Source: Arthrobacter sp. E3
Lineage (GTDB): Bacteria > Actinomycetota > Actinomycetes > Actinomycetales > Micrococcaceae
Length of the DNA stretch: 64,000 bases
Reading direction: 5' to 3'
Assembly (NCBI RefSeq): GCF_017353415.1
Contig: NZ_JAFMPX010000011.1
Coordinates: forward strand, 25,904-89,903
Shown: positions 1 through 10,336 of the stretch, piece after piece
Layout: the number at the start of each line of letters is the position of its first letter
Position numbering within the stretch: position 1 is the first letter of the stretch
Position numbers and translations under genes: made by a program
The notes under the pieces: generated by a model
What the model saw: only the letters and a program-made list of their open reading frames with translations
What the model was told of the DNA's origin: nothing
Database searches by the model: none

Positions 1-1782
1 GGCTCCTCGGCAGCGGCCACCTTAGGTGAAGCCGGCTACCACGTGAAGAGTTTCTGCTACCAGGACAGCCCCCGACGCGCCCACAGCATTGCAGCCCAAG
101 GCGGAATCAACGCCGCCAAGAACTACCGCAATGACGGCGACAGCATCCGTCGGCTCTTCTACGACACAGTCAAAGGCGGAGACTACCGTTCCCGAGAGTC
201 CAACGTCTACCGCCTCGCGGAGGTCAGTTCCGCCATCATCGACCAATGCGTTGCCCAGGGAGTCCCATTCGCCCGAGACTACGGCGGATTGCTGGACACA
301 CGCTCCTTTGGCGGGGTGCAAGTGTCCAGAACGTTCTACGCACGCGGCCAAACAGGCCAACAACTGCTGCTCGGCGCCTACCAAGCCCTCGAACGCCAAG
401 TCAGCGCCGGAACGGTGGAGGTGCATACCCGCCACGAAATGCTCGAACTCATCGTCATCGACGGAAAGGCCCGCGGCGTGGTGGTCCGGGACCTCGTGGA
501 CGGGACGCTGGAGACCCACATGGCCGACGCCGTCGTGCTCGCCTCGGGGGGATACGGCAACGTCTACCACTTATCCACCAATGCCATGGGGTGCAACACG
601 AGCGCTACATGGCGGGCCCACCGCAAGGGTGCATTGTTCGCCAATCCGTGCTTCACCCAGATTCACCCGACGTGCATCCCGGTCAGCGGCGAACACCAAT
701 CAAAGCTGACGCTGATGAGCGAGTCGCTGCGCAATGACGGGCGCATCTGGGTGCCGGTGAAGGCCGGGGACACCAGGGCACCCGGGGATATTCCCAAGGA
801 AGAACGGGACTACTACCTCGAGCGCCAATATCCCGCCTTCGGCAACCTCGTCCCCCGAGATGTGGCCTCCCGTGCAGCAAAGAACCAGTGTGACGCCGGG
901 CGCGGGGTGGGACCGGGCGGGCGTGGAGTCTACCTCGACCTGGCGGACGCCATCGTCCGGCTGGGCAGGGACGCGATCGAGGAGAAATACGGCAACCTCC
1001 TGGACATGTACCAAAAGATCACCGACGAGGACCCCTACCGAGTGCCAATGCGCATCTACCCGGCCGTGCACTACACCATGGGCGGGTTGTGGGTTGACTA
1101 CGACCTCGAGAGCTCCATCCCAGGATTGTTCGTCATCGGCGAGGCCAACTACTCCGACCACGGCGCCAACCGGCTCGGTGCCAGCGCACTGATGCAGGGT
1201 CTGGCCGACGGCTACTTCATCCTGCCCAACACCATCAACGACTACCTCGCCAAAAACCCGGCGGACGCCGCAGATTCCTCCCACCCGGAGGCAGTGAAGG
1301 CGCTGGAAACCGTCCATGAACGCCTCAACCGGTTCCTGTCCATCAACGGCAACCGCACCGTTGACTCCTTCCACAAGGAGCTCGGAGCCCTCGTGTGGGA
1401 GTACTGCGGGATGGAACGCAACGCCGAGGGCCTCGAACATGCCGTTGGCCTGATCCGTGCACTCAAGGACGAGTTTTGGACCAACGTCAAGGTCACCGGC
1501 ACCAATGAGGAACTGAACCAGACCTTGGAACGGGCCGGGCGGGTTGCAGACTTCTTCGAACTTGCTGAACTCATGTGTATCGACGCCCTCCACCGGGCGG
1601 AATCCTGCGGCAGCCACTTCCGCACCGAAAGTCAGACGGACGACGGCGAGGCGTTGCGCAACGATGATGCCTTCGCCTATGTTGCGGCGTGGGAATTCAC
1701 GGGCGAAGGCTCCCCTCCACGGCTGCGCAAGGAAAACCTCGAGTATCACAACGTCGAACTGGCGCAGAGGAGCTACAAATGA
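1..1782 (+). CDS. sdhA: Succinate dehydrogenase/fumarate reductase flavoprotein subunit, 5' truncated by window edge
   Basis: FAD-carrying catalytic subunit that interconverts succinate and fumarate on the cytoplasmic face of the membrane complex. The open frame runs in from base 1 and begins inside the Rossmann dinucleotide fold ([14 protein letters not shown]), so the true start and the FAD GxGxxG lie upstream of the window. The HSIAAQGG motif at nt 82-105 carries the histidine that binds FAD covalently in this family. HPT, the [13 protein letters not shown] segment and [12 protein letters not shown] follow, as in the long non-classical SdhA of Bacillus, Bacteroidetes and Actinobacteria rather than the E. 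coli type. It ends in an ATGA overlap with sdhB; the cytochrome b subunit should lie upstream. Family assignment is firm; the direction of the reaction in vivo cannot be read from the sequence. Confidence 0.95.
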   Translation, partial: GSSAAATLGEAGYHVKSFCYQDSPRRAHSIAAQGGINAAKNYRNDGDSIRRLFYDTVKGGDYRSRESNVYRLAEVSSAIIDQCVAQGVPFARDYGGLLDTRSFGGVQVSRTFYARGQTGQQLLLGAYQALERQVSAGTVEVHTRHEMLELIVIDGKARGVVVRDLVDGTLETHMADAVVLASGGYGNVYHLSTNAMGCNTSATWRAHRKGALFANPCFTQIHPTCIPVSGEHQSKLTLMSESLRNDGRIWVPVKAGDTRAPGDIPKEERDYYLERQYPAFGNLVPRDVASRAAKNQCDAGRGVGPGGRGVYLDLADAIVRLGRDAIEEKYGNLLDMYQKITDEDPYRVPMRIYPAVHYTMGGLWVDYDLESSIPGLFVIGEANYSDHGANRLGASALMQGLADGYFILPNTINDYLAKNPADAADSSHPEAVKALETVHERLNRFLSINGNRTVDSFHKELGALVWEYCGMERNAEGLEHAVGLIRALKDEFWTNVKVTGTNEELNQTLERAGRVADFFELAELMCIDALHRAESCGSHFRTESQTDDGEALRNDDAFAYVAAWEFTGEGSPPRLRKENLEYHNVELAQRSYK

Positions 1783-2528
1783 ACATCACAGTGCGCATCT
1801 GGCGTCAACACGACCAAGCCGCCGCCGGCCGGATGGTCAGCTACAAGGTGGATGGCATCTCCCCCGACATGTCCTTTCTGGAAATGCTCGACGTGCTCAA
1901 CGACCAGCTCACCGCCGCGGGAGATGATCCCGTCGCCTTTGACCACGACTGCCGTGAAGGCATCTGCGGCATGTGCAGCCTGGTCATCAACGGGATCGCC
2001 CACGGCCCTGAAGCGCTCACCACCACCTGCCAGCTCTACATGCGCCACTTCGACGACGGCGACACCATTGACATTGAACCGTGGCGGTCTGAATCCTTCC
2101 CGATCCTGCGGGATCTCATCGTGGACCGAAGTGCCATGGACAGGATCATCCAAGCAGGCGGCTACATCAGCGCCCCGACGGGGTCGGCGCCGGACGCAGC
2201 AGCAACGCTGGTTCCCAAGAAGAATGCCGATCGTGCCTTTGACGCCGCCGTCTGTATCGGCTGCGGGGCATGCATCGCCGCCTGTCCCAACGGCTCGGGC
2301 ATGCTTTTCACCGGCGCCAAGGCAAACCACCTGGGCGTTCTCCCCCAAGGACAGCCCGAACGCCACGAGAGGGCACTGGCCATGGTCAACCAGCACGACG
2401 CCGAGGGTTTCGGTGGTTGCACGCAGATTGGCGAATGCACGGCTGTCTGCCCGGTGGGGATCCCGCTGGATGTGATCTCTTTCCTGAACGCCGACGTGTT
2501 GTCAGCACTGCCACGCAAGACCGACTGA
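1779..2528 (+). CDS. sdhB: Succinate dehydrogenase/fumarate reductase iron-sulfur subunit
   Basis: Electron-transfer subunit (249 aa) linking SdhA to the membrane cytochrome. The N-terminal ferredoxin-like domain has a [2Fe-2S] set (CREGICGMC and a later Cys in TTTCQ). The C-terminal domain has [12 protein letters not shown] and [15 protein letters not shown] for the [4Fe-4S] and [3Fe-4S] clusters. The ATG at 1779 overlaps the sdhA stop (ATGA) and has AGGAG at 1768-1772; an in-frame ATG 90 nt upstream lies inside sdhA and lacks support. About 60 nt separate it from narG, so narG may have its own signals. Confidence 0.95.
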   Translation: MNITVRIWRQHDQAAAGRMVSYKVDGISPDMSFLEMLDVLNDQLTAAGDDPVAFDHDCREGICGMCSLVINGIAHGPEALTTTCQLYMRHFDDGDTIDIEPWRSESFPILRDLIVDRSAMDRIIQAGGYISAPTGSAPDAAATLVPKKNADRAFDAAVCIGCGACIAACPNGSGMLFTGAKANHLGVLPQGQPERHERALAMVNQHDAEGFGGCTQIGECTAVCPVGIPLDVISFLNADVLSALPRKTD

Positions 2529-2587
2529 TCTAAATCTCGACGCACTCGAAAACCGAGGGCCAACTCGAACCGCCGCCGGGAGGCTCC

Positions 2588-5500
2588 GTGAATGCCACCA
2601 TGAACAGCCCACTCACCGACACGCTTATCAGGTTGCGGCGATTTTTCACGCCGAAACAGGAAGTCTCCCCTGATGGCCGTACTCTGCTCAAGGTTGGCGG
2701 GCGGTCCGGTGACGCGTTCTACCGCGACCGGTGGAGCCACGAAAAGGTAGTCCGCTCGACACACGGCGTCAACTGCACAGGATCGTGTTCCTGGAACGTG
2801 TACGTCAAGGACGGCATCATCACGTGGGAAACCCAGGCTGTGGACTATCCCACAACCGGTCCGGACAAGCCGGAGTATGAACCGCGCGGGTGTCCACGAG
2901 GTGCATCGTTCTCCTGGTACACCTATTCCCCCACGCGCACCCGGTACCCGTATATCCGCGGCGTGCTGCTCGAAATGTACCGCGAGGCCAAAGCGCGGCT
3001 AAAGGATCCTGTGCTGGCCTGGGCGGACATCACGGAAGACCCCGAACGCTCGGCCCGGTACAAGAGTGCCCGTGGAAAGGGCGGTTTAGTACGTGCCAAT
3101 TGGAGCGAGGCCGTGGAAATCGTCGCCGCAGCACACGTCCACACGATTCGAAAATGGGGGCCGGACAGGGTGGCTGGTTTCTCGCCGATCCCGGCCATGT
3201 CAATGGTTTCACATGCATCCGGCGCCCGCTTCGTGAACCTCATCGGCGGTTCGATGCTGAGTTTCTATGACTGGTATGCGGACATGCCGGTCGCGTCGCC
3301 ACAAGTGTTCGGGGACCAAACCGACGTGCCCGAGTCCGGGGACTGGTGGGATGCAAGCTACTTGATTATTTGGGGCACAAACGTCCCGGTCACGCGTACC
3401 CCGGATGCGCACTGGATGGTGGAGGCCCGCTACCGCGGCCAGAAGGTCGTAGTCGTCTCGCCTGACTTTGCAGACTCGACTAAATTCGCCGACGAGTGGC
3501 TCCCCGCCGAGCCGGGCACCGATGGCGCACTTGCCATGGCCATGGGACATGTGATTCTCAAGGAATTCTATGTTGAGGGTCAACGCGACTACTTCACCCA
3601 GTATGTGAAGAAATACACGGATCTGCCATTTCTGGTGACCTTGGATGAAACCGATGACAAGACGGACACTGATGATCCGGTGTACACGGCGGGGAAGTTC
3701 CTCACAGCTTCAGATCTGAACGGCGAGGTGGAGCCTGAAGAGGAAAACGCCGAATTCAAGACCGTGTTGATTGATGCAGCCACTGGTAAATTGCGGGTGC
3801 CATCAGGCACGCTTGGGCACCGTTACGGTGAAACAGGTGAAGGCAAGTGGAACCTCGATTTAGGCGACATTGACCCGGAGTTGTCGTTGCTGGACAGTGC
3901 AGACACCCAGGTGGTCGTCAATATGCCCCGCTTTGACGTCTCCCAAGGTGATATCGGCGTCATTCCGCGCGGCGTGCCGGTCCGCCGGGTTGCCGGCAAG
4001 CTAGTCACCACCGTGTTCGATTTGATGCTGGCACAGTACGGTGTTGGACGTCCGGGACTCCCCGGCCAGTGGCCGAGCGGATATGACGACGCGGACAGCC
4101 CCTACACACCGGCCTGGCAGGAATCAATCACCGGGGTGACTGCCGAGCAGGCTGAAAGGATCGGGCGCGAATTCGCCCAGAACGCCGATGATTCAAAGGG
4201 CCGGTCCATGATTCTGATGGGTGCAGGGACGAACCATTGGTTCCATTCGGACACCATCTACCGAACGTTCATGACGCTGACGACGATCACCGGGTGCCAG
4301 GGTGTCAATGGTGGCGGCTGGGCGCACTACGTCGGTCAGGAAAAGGTACGGCCCCTCACCGGGTACACCCAGCTTGCCAATGCACTCGACTGGGTGCGGC
4401 CACCACGGAACATGGTGCAGACCGCGTACTGGTACCTGCACACCGACCAGTTCCGCTACGACCAGTTCGGCGCTGACACACTCAGCGCACAGACGGGCAA
4501 GGGGCAGCTCGCCGGCGTGACGACGGCAGATGTGATCGCACAATCGGCGCGCCTGGGATGGATGCCGTCCTACCCCACGTTCGATAGAAATCCACTGCTC
4601 ATCAGCGAACAGGCCCGCGCTGCCGGCAAGTCCTCGGCTGACTACATCGTCGACGAGCTAAAGACCGGGAACTTGAAGTTCGCGGCCGAAGATCCGGACT
4701 CCCCCGAGAACTTTCCGCGAGTTCTGTCCTTGTGGCGCACGAACCTGTTCGGTTCCTCCGCCAAGGGCAGTGAATATTTCCTTGGGCATCTGCTCGGTGC
4801 CGACAACACCGTCAGCGCACAGGAAACGCCGGAGAAGTTCCGTCCACGCGACGTCGTTTGGCACGACGAGGCGCCGATAGGAAAACTTGACCTGCTGACC
4901 ACCCTGGATTTCCGGATGACCAGCTCCACCCTGCTTTCTGACATCGTGCTGCCGGCGGCGACCTGGTACGAAAAGCACGATCTATCCACCACGGACATGC
5001 ACCCCTACGTCAACTCGTTTAATCCGGCCATCTCCCCGCCTTGGCAGTCGCGCACCGACTGGGACACGTGGCAGGAGATCGCCCGCGTGTTCAGCCAGCT
5101 GGCCGAACAGCACTTAGGCAAACAGACCGATATTGTAGCTGCACCGCTGACCCACGACACCCCGGATGCCATGGCGTACCCGCATGGCCGGGTCAAGGAC
5201 TGGAAGCGGGGCGACTGTGAGCCCGTGCCTGGAAAAACGATGCCAAAGATCATCGAGGTTGAGCGTGACTACACGGCCATCGACGCGAAGATGCGCTCCG
5301 TTGGCCCGCTGCTTGACACACTCGGCGCAACAACCAAGGGCATCACTTACGAGCTGTCCGCTGAAATCGAGTATCTGAAGGCGAAGAACGGCGTGGTCCG
5401 CGGTGGACCGGCCGATGGGCGCCCGGACATCCTGCACGCCGTGCAGGCCTGCGAAATGGTGCTTGCGCTCTCCGGTACGACGAACGGCCGGCTGGGCACC

Positions 5501-6298
5501 CAAGGCTTCCGCACCCTGGAAAAGCGCACCGGCCAGATGATGCACGACCTCGCGTCGGAAAATGAGGGCAAGCGGATCACGTTCAGCGACACCCAAGCCG
5601 GACCCGTCCCCGTGATGACGTCGCCGGAATGGTCCGGCTCCGAAACCGGCGGCCGCCGCTATTCTCCGTTCACCATCAACGTCGAACGGCTCAAACCATG
5701 GCACACATTGACCGGGCGGCAGCATTTCTACCTCGACCACGACTGGATGACCGAACTGGGCGAGGGCCTGCCCACGTTCCGCCCACCACTGGACATGACC
5801 GCTCTGTTCGACGAGCCGGCCATCGGAGATACTCCGGGGAAGGGCATCTCCGTGCGATATCTGACGCCCCACAACAAGTGGTCCATCCACTCCGAGTATC
5901 AGGACAATCTGCTCATGCTGTCTCTGTTCCGCGGTGGTCCAACAATCTGGATGAGTCCGGCAGACGCCGAAAAGATCGACGTCCATGACAACGACTGGAT
6001 CGAGGCCGTGAACCGTAACGGCGTAGTCAACGCCCGTGCAGTCGTATCGCACCGCATGCCGGAGGGGACTGTGTTCATGTACCACTCGCAGGACCGGCTG
6101 ATCGACATGCCGGTCTCTGAAACGACCAACCAGCGCGGTGGGAACCACAACTCCCTCACCCGGCTGATGATCAAGCCGACCCACATGATCGGTGGATACG
6201 CACAGCTAACATACGCGTTCAACTACATGGGCCCCACGGGAAACCAACGCGACGAAGTCACCGTCATCCGGCGACGCAACCAGGAGGTGAGGTACTGA
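2588..6298 (+). CDS. narG: Respiratory nitrate reductase alpha subunit (molybdopterin)
   Basis: Catalytic subunit (1236 aa, normal length) of the membrane-bound nitrate reductase, reducing nitrate to nitrite with a bis-MGD molybdenum cofactor. The N-terminal FS0 cluster ligands are visible as HGVNCTGSCSW followed by CPRG. GDQTDVPESGDWWDA contains the Asp that ligates Mo in NarG. The C-terminal molydopterin dinucleotide-binding domain ends near PTGNQRDEVTVIRRR. The GTG at 2588 is chosen because GGGAGG at 2578-2583 lies 4 nt upstream; an in-frame ATG at 2600 is the alternative. The stop TGA shares one base with the narH ATG, giving strong translational coupling across narGHJI. Confidence 0.97.
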   Translation: MNATMNSPLTDTLIRLRRFFTPKQEVSPDGRTLLKVGGRSGDAFYRDRWSHEKVVRSTHGVNCTGSCSWNVYVKDGIITWETQAVDYPTTGPDKPEYEPRGCPRGASFSWYTYSPTRTRYPYIRGVLLEMYREAKARLKDPVLAWADITEDPERSARYKSARGKGGLVRANWSEAVEIVAAAHVHTIRKWGPDRVAGFSPIPAMSMVSHASGARFVNLIGGSMLSFYDWYADMPVASPQVFGDQTDVPESGDWWDASYLIIWGTNVPVTRTPDAHWMVEARYRGQKVVVVSPDFADSTKFADEWLPAEPGTDGALAMAMGHVILKEFYVEGQRDYFTQYVKKYTDLPFLVTLDETDDKTDTDDPVYTAGKFLTASDLNGEVEPEEENAEFKTVLIDAATGKLRVPSGTLGHRYGETGEGKWNLDLGDIDPELSLLDSADTQVVVNMPRFDVSQGDIGVIPRGVPVRRVAGKLVTTVFDLMLAQYGVGRPGLPGQWPSGYDDADSPYTPAWQESITGVTAEQAERIGREFAQNADDSKGRSMILMGAGTNHWFHSDTIYRTFMTLTTITGCQGVNGGGWAHYVGQEKVRPLTGYTQLANALDWVRPPRNMVQTAYWYLHTDQFRYDQFGADTLSAQTGKGQLAGVTTADVIAQSARLGWMPSYPTFDRNPLLISEQARAAGKSSADYIVDELKTGNLKFAAEDPDSPENFPRVLSLWRTNLFGSSAKGSEYFLGHLLGADNTVSAQETPEKFRPRDVVWHDEAPIGKLDLLTTLDFRMTSSTLLSDIVLPAATWYEKHDLSTTDMHPYVNSFNPAISPPWQSRTDWDTWQEIARVFSQLAEQHLGKQTDIVAAPLTHDTPDAMAYPHGRVKDWKRGDCEPVPGKTMPKIIEVERDYTAIDAKMRSVGPLLDTLGATTKGITYELSAEIEYLKAKNGVVRGGPADGRPDILHAVQACEMVLALSGTTNGRLGTQGFRTLEKRTGQMMHDLASENEGKRITFSDTQAGPVPVMTSPEWSGSETGGRRYSPFTINVERLKPWHTLTGRQHFYLDHDWMTELGEGLPTFRPPLDMTALFDEPAIGDTPGKGISVRYLTPHNKWSIHSEYQDNLLMLSLFRGGPTIWMSPADAEKIDVHDNDWIEAVNRNGVVNARAVVSHRMPEGTVFMYHSQDRLIDMPVSETTNQRGGNHNSLTRLMIKPTHMIGGYAQLTYAFNYMGPTGNQRDEVTVIRRRNQEVRY

Positions 6299-7935
6299 TG
6301 CGCATCATGGCCCAAATGGCAATGGTGATGAACCTGGACAAGTGCATCGGCTGCCATACGTGTTCAGTAACGTGCAAACAGGTTTGGACGAACCGCTCCG
6401 GCGCCGAACATATCTGGTTCAACAACGTGGAAACCCGGCCCGGGCAGGGCTATCCACGCACTTATGAGGACCAGGAACGCTGGAAAGGCGGCTGGAAGCT
6501 CGACAGGCGTGGACGACTGAAGCTCAAGGCCGGCGGCCGGTTGAAGAATCTGGCCACCATTTTCGCCAACCCGAACTTGCCGGGCATCAAGGACTACTAC
6601 GAGCCGTGGACCTACGACTATGAGAATCTCACCACGGCACCGGCACAGGAGCACATGCCGGTGGCCCGGCCCAAATCGCTGCTCACCGGCGAGGACACCT
6701 CCATCACGTGGTCCTCGAACTGGGATGACAACCTGGCCGGTTCCACCGACAACACACACAACGATCCGATCCTGAAAAAGATCGGAGACCAGGTCAAGTT
6801 CGAATACGAGCAGGCCTTCATGTTTTACCTGCCGCGCATCTGCGAACACTGTCTGAACCCCTCCTGTGTGGCGTCCTGCCCAACAGGGGCAATCTACAAA
6901 CGCGAAGAAGACGGCATCGTCTTGGTGGATCAGGACCGCTGCCGCGGCTGGCGCCAATGTGTTACCGGCTGCCCGTACAAGAAAATGTACTTCAATCGGA
7001 AAACCGGCAAAGTCGAGAAGTGCACATTCTGTTACCCGCGCATCGAGGTCGGCCAGCCAACAATCTGCTCGGAAACATGCGTCGGCCGCCTGCGCTATCT
7101 GGGGCTTATGTTCTATGACGCCGATCGCGTGCTCGCAGCCGCCTCAACGCCTGATGAACACGATCTCTATGAGGCACAGCGCCAAGTGTTCCTCGACCCG
7201 AAGGATCCCGAGGTGCTTGCAGCTGCCCGCGCGGCGGAGATCCCCGAAGATTGGATCGAGGCTGCGCAGCGCTCCCCGATCTGGGCATTGATCAACACGT
7301 ACAAGGTTGCTCTGCCCCTGCACCCGGAATACCGCACGATGCCGATGGTCTGGTACATCCCGCCGCTCTCGCCAGTGGTGGACGTTGTCACGGAAACCGG
7401 TGAAGACGGTGAATCGCATACAAATCTGTTCAATGCGATCGCCTCACTGCGCATCCCCATCGACTACCTTGCCGAGCTCTTCACAGCTGGCGATGCCCGG
7501 CCGGTGGACCTGATCTTGCGCAAACTGGCTGCTATGCGCTCGTACATGCGTGATATCAACTTGGGTTGGGATACCAACGAAGCCATTGCGCAAGCGGTGG
7601 GCATGACGGGCCAGGAGATGAAGGACATGTACCGGCTGCTGGCAATCGCCAAGTACGACGAACGCTACGTGATCCCCTCCGCGCACTATGAGGATGCCCA
7701 CAAGCTGGAGAATGTCGCCACTGAATGCTCCCTTAACGTCGACGGCGGTCCCGGCATGGGAGGCATGGGCGGTATGGACGCCTCTTTTGGTGCCGACCCT
7801 GCCGTGGGTTCGCCCAGCACACCGTCCCGGCCGGAGGGTGTGCGCATCAACCTGCTGGACTGGGACGGCACCGGCACACCCAAGGGTCTGTTCCCCTCTT
7901 CCTCCGAACAGGCCGAGAAGGGAGGATCGGCATGA
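6298..7935 (+). CDS. narH: Respiratory nitrate reductase beta subunit (Fe-S)
   Basis: Electron-transfer subunit (545 aa) carrying electrons from the NarI hemes to NarG. Cysteine clusters seen in order are CIGCHTCSVTCK near the N terminus, CEHCLNPSCVASCPTG, then CRGWRQCVTGCPYKK and CTFCYPR with a final CSETCVG. In the third set a Trp stands where a fourth Cys would be, which is the known NarH signature of a [3Fe-4S] cluster. The C terminus has a Gly/Met-rich stretch (GMGGMGGMDA) before a short tail. It starts on the last base of the narG stop and overlaps narJ by 4 nt. Confidence 0.97.
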   Translation: MRIMAQMAMVMNLDKCIGCHTCSVTCKQVWTNRSGAEHIWFNNVETRPGQGYPRTYEDQERWKGGWKLDRRGRLKLKAGGRLKNLATIFANPNLPGIKDYYEPWTYDYENLTTAPAQEHMPVARPKSLLTGEDTSITWSSNWDDNLAGSTDNTHNDPILKKIGDQVKFEYEQAFMFYLPRICEHCLNPSCVASCPTGAIYKREEDGIVLVDQDRCRGWRQCVTGCPYKKMYFNRKTGKVEKCTFCYPRIEVGQPTICSETCVGRLRYLGLMFYDADRVLAAASTPDEHDLYEAQRQVFLDPKDPEVLAAARAAEIPEDWIEAAQRSPIWALINTYKVALPLHPEYRTMPMVWYIPPLSPVVDVVTETGEDGESHTNLFNAIASLRIPIDYLAELFTAGDARPVDLILRKLAAMRSYMRDINLGWDTNEAIAQAVGMTGQEMKDMYRLLAIAKYDERYVIPSAHYEDAHKLENVATECSLNVDGGPGMGGMGGMDASFGADPAVGSPSTPSRPEGVRINLLDWDGTGTPKGLFPSSSEQAEKGGSA

Positions 7936-8591
7936 CCGGGCGGATTCCCAGCTTGAAGTACCACGCTGACCAGCTCACCCGAGTGTGGCAATCAGCGTCA
8001 CTCCTGCTGGATTACCCCACGGAGCAACTGACAAACCAGCTCGACCTTTTCGACCAAATTGCCGCCAGCCTGCCCCCGGATCTGGGCGGTCCCCTGGCGG
8101 CCACGCTGTTCCAGATGCGCACTGCACCCTTGTCCACATTGCAGAGTGAGTACGTGGAAACCTTCGACAACCGCCGCCGTGGGTGCATGTTTCTCACCTA
8201 CTTCTCCAACGGAGAAACTCGTAAACGCGGCCTGGCACTGCTACGGATCAAACAGGTCTACACGAAAGCGGGCCTGAACATGAGAGAGGACGAACTGCCG
8301 GACCACTTGTGTGTTGTGCTCGAATTTGCCGCCATTACAGACCAACGGGCTGGACTAAAAATCCTGTTGGACAACCGCGCTGGACTTGAACTTTTGCGGC
8401 TGCACCTCACCGAGATCAATTCCCCTTGGGCCGGTGCGTTGCAGGCAGTATGCAAGACACTTCCGGCGCTGAAGGGCAAGGAAAACGAAGCCATCCAACG
8501 GCTTGCCGCGGAGGGTCCGCCCGACGAAGAGGTTGGCCTGAAACCCTACGGGGCAGCCCCCATGACATCAACGCCCGGAGGTATGACATGA
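7932..8591 (+). CDS. narJ: Nitrate reductase assembly chaperone (delta)
   Basis: System-specific chaperone (219 aa) that helps insert the molybdenum cofactor and assemble NarGH before membrane attachment; it is not part of the mature enzyme. The helical TorD/NarJ-type signature is recognisable in YVETFDNRRRGCMFLTYF and in the LPDHLCVVLEFAA segment. The ATG overlaps the narH stop (ATGA) and its own stop overlaps the narI start. Length and position between narH and narI are standard. Confidence 0.94.
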   Translation: MTGRIPSLKYHADQLTRVWQSASLLLDYPTEQLTNQLDLFDQIAASLPPDLGGPLAATLFQMRTAPLSTLQSEYVETFDNRRRGCMFLTYFSNGETRKRGLALLRIKQVYTKAGLNMREDELPDHLCVVLEFAAITDQRAGLKILLDNRAGLELLRLHLTEINSPWAGALQAVCKTLPALKGKENEAIQRLAAEGPPDEEVGLKPYGAAPMTSTPGGMT

Positions 8592-9328
8592 GTGTCTGGA
8601 ATACATTCATCTGGCTGATCTACCCCTACATTTGCCTCACCATCTTCGTTCTGGGCCACATCGGGCGCTACCGGTACGACAAGTTCGGTTGGACGTCCCG
8701 ATCAAGCCAAATGTACGAAAGCCGGATCCTCCGGTGGGCGAATCCCATGTTCCACTTCGGCATCCTGGCTGTGTTCATGGGCCATGTGATGGGCTTGGGC
8801 ATACCGCAGACCTGGACGGATGCCGTCGGAATCTCTGAAACGACGTACCACATCATGGCGGTCTCGGTTGGTGCGATCGCTGGCTTCTGCACCATCGCCG
8901 GCCTGATTGGCCTGCTCTACCGTCGCCGCTTCACAAAAGCAGTGCTCGGCGCAACCACAAAGATGGACAAGGTCATGTACGCCATGCTCGGTCTGGTGGT
9001 GGTGCTGGGACTTATTAACACCGTCTCCGGAGTTGCCACGACGTACAACTACCGCGAGGGCGTCTCAATCTGGTTCCGCAGCATCTTCTACTTCAATCCG
9101 CAGCCTGAATTGATGGTGGTGGCGCCGCTCAGTTTCCAACTGCACGGAATCTTCGCGATTCTGCTCTTCGCGCTGTGGCCGTTTACCCGGCTGGTGCACG
9201 TGTTCACGGCACCCATTGGATACATTTTCCGGCCCTACGTGCTCTACCGCAGCCGGGACGATCATGAAGGATCACGCGCACGCCGCCGCGGCTGGGACAA
9301 GGTCGACACGATCCCGCGCCGGAGGTAG
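8588..9328 (+). CDS. narI: Respiratory nitrate reductase gamma subunit (cytochrome b)
   Basis: Membrane diheme cytochrome b subunit (246 aa) that oxidises menaquinol and passes electrons to NarH. Five hydrophobic segments are visible: about residues 5-25, 48-70, 88-110, 125-148 and 185-205. Histidines in the second (MFHFG, FMGHVMG) and fifth (LHGIF, RLVHVF) are placed like the heme ligands of the family. The start at 8588 overlaps the narJ stop (ATGA); a longer in-frame reading from 8426 lies wholly inside narJ and is rejected. The basic tail ends 47 nt before the convergent GAF-ANTAR gene. Confidence 0.95.
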   Translation: MSVWNTFIWLIYPYICLTIFVLGHIGRYRYDKFGWTSRSSQMYESRILRWANPMFHFGILAVFMGHVMGLGIPQTWTDAVGISETTYHIMAVSVGAIAGFCTIAGLIGLLYRRRFTKAVLGATTKMDKVMYAMLGLVVVLGLINTVSGVATTYNYREGVSIWFRSIFYFNPQPELMVVAPLSFQLHGIFAILLFALWPFTRLVHVFTAPIGYIFRPYVLYRSRDDHEGSRARRRGWDKVDTIPRRR

Positions 9329-9375
9329 CAGGGCGCCAAACGTCGTCAGCCTAACGCCAACCTCCATCAGTGGGG

Positions 9376-10101
9376 TCAGCGTTGGCGAAGGGTGCGGATG
9401 TCGAGGCCGCCATTGACAACTTCCTGAGCTACGGCACTGATTTTACGGTTGTGCGCTCGGGCGTAGAACCGAATCGTTGCAAAGGCTTCCCACAAAGGTA
9501 TTCCCGTAATTCCTGCCAGCAGCCCCTTGGCCTGCTCAATCACGGTCCGACTTTCCAGTGCAAGCTGGAGTTGCCGGTTTCGGGTGGATTGTTCACGCAG
9601 TGAGCGTTCCTGGAGGAGTCCGATGGTGGCCACATCCGCCAGGGCTTGCGCGAGGTCCACATCAGCCTGGGCCAGGTAGGCGGCGGGCCCGACACCGTAC
9701 AGGCTCATGATGCCAATCACCTCGTCCCGTAGCCGCAGCGGCAGGGAGTGGGCAACAGTAAATCCAGCTGCCCTGGCCGTTTCACAAAACCTTGGCCATC
9801 GCTCAACGTTGGCGGCAAGATCAACATTAACGATCGGCTCGCCTGAGGTGAAGCTCTCCAGACAGGGGCCTTGCAAATGCTGGAGCTCAAACATTTCCAT
9901 CCGTTCGGCACGCTCACTGGAGGTGGCCATGACCCGGAGCCTGCCGTTTGGGTCGGCCAGCAGCAGCCCCGCCGCGTCGATGTCCAAGAGCTCAACAGCT
10001 CGGGCTGTGAGGTTGAACAGAAAATCGGGGATATCAAAATCGTTGACCAAGGTGTCTGCCAATTGCACAAACACGCGGCCCAGTTGTTCATGAACTGCCA
10101 T
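9376..10101 (-). CDS. GAF and ANTAR domain RNA-binding antitermination regulator
   Basis: Predicted one-component regulator of 241 aa. A GAF sensor domain covers about residues 15-150. A C-terminal ANTAR domain follows (about 170-235; SRTVIEQAKGLLAGITG, then a helix with ARAHNRKISAVAQEVVNG); ANTAR domains bind paired hexaloop hairpins in nascent RNA and prevent termination. The start MAVHEQ at 10101 is preferred because GGAGAG lies 9 nt upstream; an in-frame ATG at 10146 lacks a ribosome site. It is convergent with narI and divergent from hmp, so a role in nitrogen-oxide or redox control is plausible. GAF-ANTAR proteins are abundant in Arthrobacter, so this link is inference. Confidence 0.85.
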   Translation of the reverse strand: MAVHEQLGRVFVQLADTLVNDFDIPDFLFNLTARAVELLDIDAAGLLLADPNGRLRVMATSSERAERMEMFELQHLQGPCLESFTSGEPIVNVDLAANVERWPRFCETARAAGFTVAHSLPLRLRDEVIGIMSLYGVGPAAYLAQADVDLAQALADVATIGLLQERSLREQSTRNRQLQLALESRTVIEQAKGLLAGITGIPLWEAFATIRFYARAHNRKISAVAQEVVNGGLDIRTLRQR

Positions 10102-10230
10102 GGCGTCAATCTCTCCGAAGCGTCCAGCATGCTTCCCTCCAATCATGAACTTCGAGAGGAGTCACGGTCAACCATCGGCATCGTGAACCACTCGCTGCAG
10201 TTGCGAGAAGATACCCCACCCATTGCCCTG

Positions 10231-10258
10231 TTGCGCCCTGCTGGTTGCGTGCTAGCGT
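10231..10258 (+). promoter_or_regulatory. Candidate promoter of hmp
   Basis: TTGCGC at 10231-10236 and TAGCGT at 10253-10258 are separated by 16 nt. This fits an actinobacterial -35 and TANNNT -10, about 80 nt before the hmp start. GTTGCG recurs several times in this gap. The call rests on the pattern only. Confidence 0.35.
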
Positions 10259-10336
10259 GAGCCTGACCGTCTGTGACCAGCCTTTTGGCGTTGCGACGAG
10301 ACAACCAGCAGCGGCACCCACCAAGGAGCGTAAAGC

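Noticed and set aside
700..1749. Long open frame (349 codons) on the minus strand opposite sdhA
   Set aside because: It mirrors codon bias of the real gene on the other strand; no ribosome site, no family character.
2529..2587. CTCG-AAAAC-CGAG mini-hairpin before narG as a possible ANTAR target
   Set aside because: Loop is five, not six bases, there is only one hairpin, and the required loop A and G positions do not match.
5114..6184. Long minus-strand frame opposite narG
   Set aside because: Antisense shadow of a well-recognised gene; composition rich in His, Arg and Val typical of such shadows.
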